Assembly: GCA_020846375.1 (NCBI GenBank)
Contig: JADLDZ010000297.1
Coordinates: 1-5,878 of the forward strand
Source: Nitrospirales bacterium
GTDB lineage: Bacteria > Nitrospirota > Thermodesulfovibrionia > Thermodesulfovibrionales > Dissulfurispiraceae
DNA length: 5,878 nt
Reading direction: 5' to 3'
Shown piece by piece: positions 1 through 4,643 of this stretch; position 1 is the first letter of the stretch, and every line of letters begins with the position of its first letter. The notes below the pieces were generated by a model. It ran no database searches. It saw only the letters and a program-made list of their open reading frames with translations, and was not told the DNA's origin. Made by a program: the position numbers and the translations under genes.

Positions 1-281
1 AAAGACGGCATGAGGCTGCCGATGACGATAATATCGAGATAGCTGCAGTGATTGCAGACAACGAAAGAGGCACCTCCCCGCCGGGCGCCCGAGGGCACTA
101 CCCTGACTCCGAGGAGGAAGCAGCAGGCCCGGGCCCATCCCCTCATCCCCCCGGCTTTCAATCTCATACGGGTTGTCCTATTGACAAAGGGCAGCAGCCC
201 GATGCCCGCGCCGGCCAGGAGAAAGAGGAAATTGGCGGCAAGCAGGAGCGCTGCCCTCCCTGTCTTTCTTATCGGGGACAT
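1..281 (-). CDS. PlsC-type lysophospholipid acyltransferase, 5' part only
   Basis: This is the N-terminal part (93 residues) of an acyltransferase of the 1-acyl-sn-glycerol-3-phosphate acyltransferase family; the gene runs off the left edge. Such enzymes transfer an acyl chain to a lysophospholipid at the inner membrane during phospholipid synthesis. Residues about 9-33 form a hydrophobic membrane segment (RAALLLAANFLFLLAG and onward). Residues 77-83 read NHCSYLD, the family's catalytic H(X)4D motif with His78 and Asp83, preceded by the usual hydrophobic strand (SFVV). The ATG at 281 is preceded by GGAGG with 7 bases spacing. No alternative start exists between it and the in-frame stop at 359-357. 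It lies downstream of the response regulator on the same strand, 176 bases away. The substrate-binding motifs beyond the H-box are outside the window, so the exact substrate (lysophosphatidate or another lysolipid such as an ornithine lipid precursor) cannot be told. Confidence 0.9.
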   Translation of the reverse strand, partial: MSPIRKTGRAALLLAANFLFLLAGAGIGLLPFVNRTTRMRLKAGGMRGWARACCFLLGVRVVPSGARRGGASFVVCNHCSYLDIIVIGSLMPS

Positions 282-307
282 AACGCCCCCTCCCCGGCGG
301 GAAAACG

Positions 308-320
308 CCTTTTCAAAAGG
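308..320. repeat. Perfect 13-base palindrome upstream of the acyltransferase gene
   Basis: The sequence CCTTTTCAAAAGG is a perfect inverted repeat with 6-base arms around one central base. It lies 27 bases upstream of the acyltransferase ATG. It could be an operator for a dimeric regulator. A short 5'-UTR hairpin is less likely, since a single-base loop would not fold without opening the arms. The function is inferred from symmetry and position only. Confidence 0.4.
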
Positions 321-457
321 AACGCCCCTGCCTGGCTTCGTTGAATCGGTAGCCGCTCATTAGAAAATATATCACGTCCCCCCTGCGGTATAGAGCAAAT
401 GACCCCGATGTTCCCCTGTTCAGCCCCGAAGAGGAGATGCGTACAAAGGGAGCGCGC

Positions 458-1804
458 TCAGATATTGTAGTCCCTGATTTTGGTCAGGAGGGTTTTGTAG
501 TCCACCTGGAGCATCGAGGCGGCTTTTGTCTTGTTTCCCCCGGTAATTTCCAATGCCCTCCGGATCGCCTGTCTCTCCACGTTCCGCACTGCCATCGCGG
601 ACAATTCCTTTAGGGGGAGGGGCAGGAATGCGCTCTTCTCTTTCTCCTCGATGAGGAGCCCTATATCCTCTATATTGATTACGGCGCTGCCGGAGAGGAG
701 GACCGCCCTCCGGATCACGTTCTTCAGTTCGCGCACATTTCCGGGCCAGGAGTGCTCCCGCAATACCCGCAGGGCGTTGTCCGACAGGCAGCATCCCGGC
801 TTGTTCAGTTCCTTGCACGCCTCCACCAGGAACTTCTGCGCCAGAAAGAAGATATCCTCCACCCTTTCCCGGAGCGGGGGGAGGCTGATGACGAATTCGG
901 AAAGACGGAAGAAAAGGTCCTCCCGGAACCGCTTCTCTCTGACCGCCTGGTGCAGGTCGGAGTTGGAAGCGGCGATGATGCGCACATTCACCTCCACGGA
1001 CCGTATGCTGCCAAGGGGGTAGATCCTTTTCTCCTCCACGGCCCGGAGGAGCTTTCCCTGAACGTAGGGAGACATATTCTGCAGTTCGTCGATGAGGAGA
1101 GTGCCGCCTTCGGCAATCTCGAAAAACCCCTTTTTCCTTTTGTCGGCCCCGGTAAAAGCGCCTTTTTCGTATCCGAAGAGCTCGCTTTCCACCAGGGTTT
1201 CGGGGAGGGCTCCCATATCGACCATGACAAAGGGGCCGCTTGTCCTCCTGCTCAGGCGGTGAATGGTCCGGGCGATAGTGGTTTTCCCGGTGCCGGTTTC
1301 CCCCTGGATGATGACCGAAAAGTCACTGGGAGACACCTGCTGGACCTTGTCGATTATCTCCAGGATGGCGCAGCTCGTCCCGAAAAAGCCCTCCGAGGAG
1401 ACTTCCACGGCGGTATGGAGCCTTTTTATCTCTTTCACGAGGTCGGACTGCTCGATGGCCCGTTTCAGGATGACGAAGAGCCTTTCGAAATCGGGGGGCT
1501 TGACGATGAAGTCGTAGGCGCCGACCTTGATCGCTTCCACGGCGGCGGAGACATCGGCGTGGCCGGTGATGATGATCATGGGGATATCGGGATCGATTTT
1601 CTTCAGCGCCAGCATCGTCTCGATCCCGCCCATGTCGGGCATTTTCAGATCGATAAGGACCGCATCGGGCCTCTCCTCTGCCACCACCTCCATCGCCTCC
1701 CGCCCCCCGGGAACGTCGAAGGTGCCGAATCCGGCCTCCCGCAGCGATTCGCTGAAGGCGAACCGGACGAAATCTTCATCATCGACAACCAGCACCTTGT
1801 TCAT
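458..1804 (-). CDS. Sigma-54-dependent response regulator, NtrC family
   Basis: This is a full-length (448 residues) two-component response regulator that activates sigma-54 RNA polymerase. Residues 1-118 form a receiver domain: acidic pocket Asp8/Asp9, phosphoacceptor Asp52 (VLIDLKMPD), Thr80 and Lys102 (KPP). Residues about 138-375 form the AAA+ domain: Walker A GETGTGKT (168-175), the sigma-54 contact loop GAFTGA (215-220), Walker B LLIDEL with Asp239/Glu240, arginine-finger region FREDLFFRL, and sensor II WPGNVREL (353-360). Residues about 405-446 form a Fis-type helix-turn-helix (GNKTKAASMLQVDYKTLLTK). All parts needed for a working activator are present. Walker A ends in T instead of the common E. 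No good ribosome binding site precedes the ATG, which overlaps the upstream stop as ATGA, so translation is probably coupled to that gene. The target promoters and the partner kinase are unknown; the kinase at the right end of the window is one candidate. Confidence 0.97.
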   Translation of the reverse strand: MNKVLVVDDEDFVRFAFSESLREAGFGTFDVPGGREAMEVVAEERPDAVLIDLKMPDMGGIETMLALKKIDPDIPMIIITGHADVSAAVEAIKVGAYDFIVKPPDFERLFVILKRAIEQSDLVKEIKRLHTAVEVSSEGFFGTSCAILEIIDKVQQVSPSDFSVIIQGETGTGKTTIARTIHRLSRRTSGPFVMVDMGALPETLVESELFGYEKGAFTGADKRKKGFFEIAEGGTLLIDELQNMSPYVQGKLLRAVEEKRIYPLGSIRSVEVNVRIIAASNSDLHQAVREKRFREDLFFRLSEFVISLPPLRERVEDIFFLAQKFLVEACKELNKPGCCLSDNALRVLREHSWPGNVRELKNVIRRAVLLSGSAVINIEDIGLLIEEKEKSAFLPLPLKELSAMAVRNVERQAIRRALEITGGNKTKAASMLQVDYKTLLTKIRDYNI

Positions 1805-2136
1805 GGCATCGTGACGGCTATCTCATATGTCCCCACGCCGACCGTATCGGCGATGCCTTTCTGCCAAAGGAGCTCCATCGTCCTCACCTTCGAGCTCTTC
1901 GCAACCATCAGGATCAGCCTGGGACCGGAATGCGCCATCCCTGCCCAGGCTTCGGCCTTTCCGGGAGTGATGCCGCTTTCCGTCTCCACCTCAAGGACTG
2001 CGAGAACGAGGCCATGATTGGCGAGGACCAGGTCCGGGTTCCCCGCGGCATTGACTTGTATCTCCCGGTACTCCCGCGACAGCCTGTGTCTGAGGTGATC
2101 GACGATCAGATCATGCAGCAGCTTCTCATTTGCCAT
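1801..2136 (-). CDS. Small conserved-looking protein, possible PD-(D/E)XK nuclease-like fold
   Basis: This is a 111-residue soluble protein with no family that I can name. An N-terminal amphipathic helix (EKLLHDLIVDHLRHRL) is followed by strand REIQVN. Then comes NPDLVL (Asp35), a hydrophobic strand ending EVETE (Glu49, Glu51), a helix (KAEAWAGMA) and strand PRLILMVAK. The order helix, strand, P-D, strand E-x-E, helix, strand resembles the restriction-endonuclease-like core. The usual catalytic lysine of (D/E)xK is replaced by Glu51, so it may be inactive or use another lysine such as Lys60. I chose the ATG at 2136 because a GGGGAGG lies 10 bases upstream. An in-frame TTG at 2145 would sit only 2 bases from that site. 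It lies 33 bases after sspB, and its stop overlaps the regulator's start, so it is co-transcribed with both. The nuclease-fold assignment is inference from pattern; reality of the gene is much more certain than its function. Confidence 0.75.
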   Translation of the reverse strand: MANEKLLHDLIVDHLRHRLSREYREIQVNAAGNPDLVLANHGLVLAVLEVETESGITPGKAEAWAGMAHSGPRLILMVAKSSKVRTMELLWQKGIADTVGVGTYEIAVTMP

Positions 2137-2139
2137 GGG

Positions 2140-2155
2140 AATCAATCCTCCCCTT
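2140..2155 (-). promoter_or_regulatory. Ribosome binding site of the 111-residue protein
   Basis: On the minus strand, GGGGAGG (2153-2147) precedes the ATG at 2136 by 10 bases and the alternative TTG at 2145 by 1-2 bases. This spacing decides in favour of the ATG. Confidence 0.6.
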
Positions 2156-2169
2156 CTGAAGGGTGTTTC

Positions 2170-2616
2170 CTATTTCTTCTTCCTGGTGAAATCCACCTGT
2201 ATCACGTTGCGCGGGGATTCCCGCGGCCTTTCCCCGACAGCGCCCTCTCCCTCCGGCTTCGTCTTTTCCTCCGCAGGGACCTCCAGCGGCTTGCGGTTCT
2301 GGAGTGTCACCACGAATTGCGCACCCATCTCAGGAGAGTAGACGGCGGTGATATCGTCAGCCGGTATGGAGCAGCGCTGGGGAGAGGTGCCGAAGACCAA
2401 TGTCACGGTGATCCCGTATTCGTCCCAGGAGAAGTTCATCTTGCTGTTGAAGACGAGGATGATCCCGTTCTCCTTCTCTTCAGCCGTAAAGCCGCGGGTT
2501 CCCAGCAGTACCCTGTCGGAATAGCGCACAAGGATGAATGCCCTGCCCGCAGACTGCAGGAATGCATGGAATATATGTTTTTTCAGTTCGTTCAGCGTTG
2601 TGTCGGGTGTTTCCAT
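2170..2616 (-). CDS. sspB: SspB-like ClpXP protease adaptor
   Basis: This is a 148-residue protein resembling SspB, the cytoplasmic adaptor that binds ssrA-tagged or other substrates and tethers them to ClpX for degradation by ClpXP. The N-terminus (NELKKHIFHAFLQSAGRAFILV) fits the SspB first helix and strand. Residues 51-58 (GIILVFNS) and 69-102 match the SspB core. That stretch holds ITVTLVFGTSPQRCSIPADD followed by ITAVYSPEMGAQFVV, reminiscent of SspB's FGG.P..V.VP...V.AIYA..NG. Residues about 109-137 are a charged, proline- and glutamate-rich linker. The last residues, NVIQVDFTRKKK, resemble the ClpX-binding tail of alphaproteobacterial SspB proteins. An in-frame start 21 codons upstream (2679) would begin inside the probable promoter, so I prefer the ATG at 2616 although its ribosome site (AGGA, 3 bases away) is poor. 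It is the first gene of the operon. The family call rests on recalled motif similarity. Confidence 0.8.
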   Translation of the reverse strand: METPDTTLNELKKHIFHAFLQSAGRAFILVRYSDRVLLGTRGFTAEEKENGIILVFNSKMNFSWDEYGITVTLVFGTSPQRCSIPADDITAVYSPEMGAQFVVTLQNRKPLEVPAEEKTKPEGEGAVGERPRESPRNVIQVDFTRKKK

Positions 2617-2645
2617 TTGTCCTGTTTCCGCCTGTCCGGGCCGCC

Positions 2646-2677
2646 TTGACAAACCGTGGGAAATAGTAAAGTATAGC
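2646..2677 (+). promoter_or_regulatory. Possible promoter for the amidohydrolase gene
   Basis: A perfect -35 hexamer TTGACA lies at 2646-2651. Candidate -10 boxes are TAAAGT (2667-2672, 15-base spacer) and TATAGC (2672-2677, 20-base spacer); neither has ideal spacing. With the first, transcription would start at or very near the ATG at 2680, implying a leaderless mRNA. With the second, the start would fall inside the annotated gene and favour the ATG at 2707. The call is therefore tentative. Confidence 0.35.
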
Positions 2678-2678
2678 A
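2670..2678 (-). promoter_or_regulatory. Extended -10 promoter for the sspB operon
   Basis: On the minus strand the sequence reads TGCTATACT, an extended -10 element (TGn plus TATACT, one mismatch to TATAAT). No good -35 box is seen 17 bases upstream, as is usual for extended -10 promoters. Transcription would start near 2663, giving a leader of about 46 bases before the ATG at 2616. The element overlaps the start region of the divergent amidohydrolase gene. Confidence 0.55.
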
Positions 2679-2679
2679 T

Positions 2680-3648
2680 ATGGTATCCGATTTGCGCTCA
2701 GAGGGGATGCTGCGCATCCCCCCCTTCCGGGACGCCCATGTTCACTTCCGGCAGGAAGGCAAACCGCTGAGGGAAGGGGATCTGCGGGAGCTCCTCCTCG
2801 CGTGCCGAGGGGTGGGGATCCTGCATCTGGAAGATATGGGGGATAAGAGCGGCATCGGTCTCCGGGTGAAAGAATCGCTTCTGCCCGACCTGCGTGTCAG
2901 GTCGTCCGGGTACGCCCTCTCCCGGAAAGGCGCGTATGGTGCGTTCCTGGGGCGGGCAACAGGAGGAGGGACGGCGGAGCTCAGGGAGGCGGTGCGGGAG
3001 ATTGCGGAGGCGGGCGCCGATTTCATAAAAGTGATCAACTCGGGGATCGTCTGTGCGGGAGGAGACAGGGCCGTATCGGAAGGGGGATTTTCCCCAGGGG
3101 AACTCAGGGTGCTCTGCGGCGAAGCGGGAGAGAGAGGGCTTCCCGTTGCCTGCCACGCCAATTCCGACGAGGCGGTCCGGAGCGCCGTCCTCGCCGGGGT
3201 CGCTTCCATAGAACACGGTTTTTTCGTGTCCGAAGAGACGCTCCACCTGATGCGGGAGAGGGGGGTTGCATGGACACCCACTGTTATCGCCCTCTTGGGT
3301 ATCGCCTCCCTCTTCTCCCCCCCTGAAAGGAGATACATCGAAAGCGTGGTGGAGGGGCACCTCCGTTCCCTCTCCCTCGCCGCTTCCCTGGGGGTACCGC
3401 TGCGTATCGGCACGGACAGCGGCTCCCGGTGCATACCCTTCGGAGGGTCTTTTTTCGACGAAATGCAGCTGTTCCGGAAGGCGGGGCTTTCCCGGGAACA
3501 GATCCTCGCCGCGGCCTGCATGGGCAGGGAGGAGGCAGGAGAGGGGAACTATCTCCTGGTGCGGGAGGATTTCATCGGGACGCGCCGCGTCGAGGCGGTG
3601 TTCCGGGAGGGGAGGCGGGTTGCGCCCGCCGGAACCAGCATCCTATGA
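2680..3648 (+). CDS. Metal-dependent amidohydrolase with short N-terminus
   Basis: This is a 322-residue TIM-barrel hydrolase of the amidohydrolase superfamily (imidazolonepropionase / Xaa-Pro dipeptidase-like branch). The metal ligands are visible in order: DAHVH (His20, His22), Lys117 in FIKVINSG (the position of a carboxylated bridging lysine), His159 in ACHAN, His179 in SIEHG, and Asp246 in IGTDSG. All are intact, so activity on an amide, cyclic amide or peptide bond is likely, but the substrate cannot be read from sequence. The HxH motif sits at residue 20, whereas family members usually have some 50-60 residues of beta-sandwich before it; an in-frame TAG at 2674-2676 rules out an upstream extension. 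The C-terminus keeps a trace of the sandwich (RVEAVFREGRRV). No ribosome site precedes the ATG at 2680; the ATG at 2707 has GAGGGG directly against it. The gene is divergent from sspB and convergent with lgt. Confidence 0.88.
   Translation: MVSDLRSEGMLRIPPFRDAHVHFRQEGKPLREGDLRELLLACRGVGILHLEDMGDKSGIGLRVKESLLPDLRVRSSGYALSRKGAYGAFLGRATGGGTAELREAVREIAEAGADFIKVINSGIVCAGGDRAVSEGGFSPGELRVLCGEAGERGLPVACHANSDEAVRSAVLAGVASIEHGFFVSEETLHLMRERGVAWTPTVIALLGIASLFSPPERRYIESVVEGHLRSLSLAASLGVPLRIGTDSGSRCIPFGGSFFDEMQLFRKAGLSREQILAAACMGREEAGEGNYLLVREDFIGTRRVEAVFREGRRVAPAGTSIL
3614..3630. repeat. GC-rich stem-loop at the convergent gene ends
   Basis: GGCGGG and CCCGCC form a 6-base-pair stem around a 5-base loop, inside the last codons of the amidohydrolase gene and just beyond the lgt stop. 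No T-run follows on either strand, so it is not a standard intrinsic terminator. It is the only hairpin I see near the shared gene end. Confidence 0.3.
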
Positions 3649-4464
3649 TGCCTTCTTCCGGTAGAGGAAGAGCAGCACCCCCGCGAGGACCATCAACCCG
3701 CTCAGCACCTGACCCATGGTTAGGAACCCCAGAACGAACCCGAGCTGGATGTCCGGTTCACGGAAGAACTCCACAAGGAACCGGAAGCTCCCGTAAAGGA
3801 TAATGAAGAGAGAGGTGAGGACACCCGGCCTCAATCCTCTCCCCTTCACGGTCCACAGGACGACGAAGAGCACCACTCCCTCCAGGAAAAACTCATAAAG
3901 CGGGGAGGGATGGCGGGGCAGAGGCCCACCCCCGGGGAAGACCATCGCCCACGGCACATCGGAGGGTCTGCCGTACAGCTCTGCGTTGATGAAATTCCCG
4001 AGCCTGCCGAGGCCGATCCCGATGGGTGCGGTAGCGATCACCAAGTCGGCGGCGTGCCAGAAATCGACTTTGAAATGTCTGCAGAAAAGCAGACCCGCAC
4101 CGATGCTCCCGATGAACCCTCCGTGGAAGGACATGCCTCCATGCCAGACCGCGAAAACCTCGATGGGATGCTGAAGATAGTAGGAAAAATTGTAGAAAAA
4201 TGCATAGCCCAGCCGGGCCCCCAGGAGCAGGCCCACGATCAGGTAGGTGTAGAGAGTGTCCGCTTCCTCGAGACGGAGAGTGCGATCGGCGGGGCCGCGC
4301 GCGCTCCCGGGCATCCGGATCCCTGTCCTTTCCCGCTGTTTTATCTGCCTCCGCACCAGGAGGTACGAGGAAGCGAAGCCGAGAAGGTACATCATCCCGT
4401 ACCACCGGACGGCAAGTGGCCCCACCCGTACGATTTCGGGGTTGATGGCAGGATAGTCGATCAC
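3643..4464 (-). CDS. lgt: Prolipoprotein diacylglyceryl transferase
   Basis: Lgt is the inner-membrane enzyme that moves diacylglycerol from phosphatidylglycerol to the lipobox cysteine of prolipoproteins, the first step of lipoprotein maturation. The 273 residues are family-typical. Residues 1-22 carry the N-terminal PAINPEIVRVGPLAVRWYG pattern. Residues 108-116 are HGGMSFHGG, with the conserved His114. The Lgt signature GRLGNFINAELYGR spans 153-166. HPSPLYE (185-191) stands where HPSQLYE is most common, and REPD follows at 235-238. Several membrane segments are evident (about 20-38, 72-92, 113-129, 194-206, 217-233, 244-267). A charged loop of about 30 residues (40-70) separates the first two. 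The start is a GTG at 4464 with AAGGAGG 6 bases upstream. Its stop overlaps that of the convergent amidohydrolase gene by 6 bases. It appears to be transcribed alone from a TATAAT just upstream. Confidence 0.97.
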   Translation of the reverse strand: MIDYPAINPEIVRVGPLAVRWYGMMYLLGFASSYLLVRRQIKQRERTGIRMPGSARGPADRTLRLEEADTLYTYLIVGLLLGARLGYAFFYNFSYYLQHPIEVFAVWHGGMSFHGGFIGSIGAGLLFCRHFKVDFWHAADLVIATAPIGIGLGRLGNFINAELYGRPSDVPWAMVFPGGGPLPRHPSPLYEFFLEGVVLFVVLWTVKGRGLRPGVLTSLFIILYGSFRFLVEFFREPDIQLGFVLGFLTMGQVLSGLMVLAGVLLFLYRKKAS

Positions 4465-4480
4465 CGGGCGCCTCCTTCAC
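4465..4480 (-). promoter_or_regulatory. Strong ribosome binding site of lgt
   Basis: AAGGAGG on the minus strand lies 6 bases before the GTG at 4464. This near-perfect site supports a GTG start for lgt. Confidence 0.75.
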
Positions 4481-4492
4481 GCATATCCTTCC

Positions 4493-4498
4493 ATTATA
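4493..4498 (-). promoter_or_regulatory. -10 box of the probable lgt promoter
   Basis: A perfect TATAAT lies on the minus strand about 29 bases upstream of the lgt GTG. No convincing -35 is seen at 16-18 bases; a TTGAAA occurs 23 bases upstream, which is too far. Transcription would start near 4486. Confidence 0.5.
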
Positions 4499-4548
4499 CC
4501 CTACTCATGAAATTTCTTGCCTTTCAACGGGTGCAACCGTATTCTATA

Positions 4549-4566
4549 GGGAGAATGCAGGGAGAA
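4549..4566 (+). repeat. Short direct repeat in the lgt-kinase intergenic region
   Basis: GGGAGAA occurs at 4549-4555 and again at 4560-4566, an 11-base period, close to one helical turn. It sits between the two divergent -10 boxes and could be a tandem regulator site. Chance occurrence is not excluded. Confidence 0.25.
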
Positions 4567-4602
4567 ATCATGCGACGGTCTGTTTCCGAAGCGCTTTTCG
4601 TG

Positions 4603-4608
4603 TATAAT
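4603..4608 (+). promoter_or_regulatory. -10 box of the probable kinase promoter
   Basis: A perfect TATAAT lies 36 bases upstream of the kinase ATG. The sequence 17 bases upstream (CTGTTT, 4580-4585) is a weak -35. Transcription would start near 4615, leaving a leader of about 29 bases. Confidence 0.5.
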
Positions 4609-4643
4609 ACCTCCGCACAGAACGATGGGTGCGGCTCCGGGTG

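Noticed and set aside
181..186. TTGACA hexamer inside the acyltransferase gene
   Set aside because: It lies within coding sequence on the opposite strand with no suitable -10 box or gene downstream.
48..363. Two overlapping plus-strand open frames of about 100 codons
   Set aside because: They are opposite the acyltransferase gene, whose minus-strand frame carries NHCSYLD, a membrane helix and a good ribosome site. The plus-strand frames show no family features.
282..457. Search for a sigma-54 promoter (GG-N10-GC) or terminator between the regulator and acyltransferase genes
   Set aside because: I found no match to the -24/-12 pattern and no hairpin followed by a T-run. A TATATT string near 367-372 (minus strand) lacks a well-spaced -35, so no promoter is claimed.
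752..2017. A 421-codon open frame on the plus strand opposite the regulator and small-protein genes
   Set aside because: It is an antisense shadow of GC-rich genes with clear domains on the other strand. Its translation shows no recognisable family and is low in complexity (rich in D, G, H, P).
1930..2649. Plus-strand open frame of 239 codons
   Set aside because: It is a shadow opposite sspB and the small protein gene, which show SspB-like motifs, proper start spacing and operon structure.
2698..3521. Long minus-strand open frames of 220 and 259 codons
   Set aside because: They are antisense to the amidohydrolase gene, which has every metal ligand of its superfamily in order.
4540..4555. 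CTATAGGGAGA-like string resembling a T7 phage promoter start
   Set aside because: Only the initiation end matches. The upstream recognition part of the T7 promoter is absent and no phage genes are nearby, so it is coincidence.
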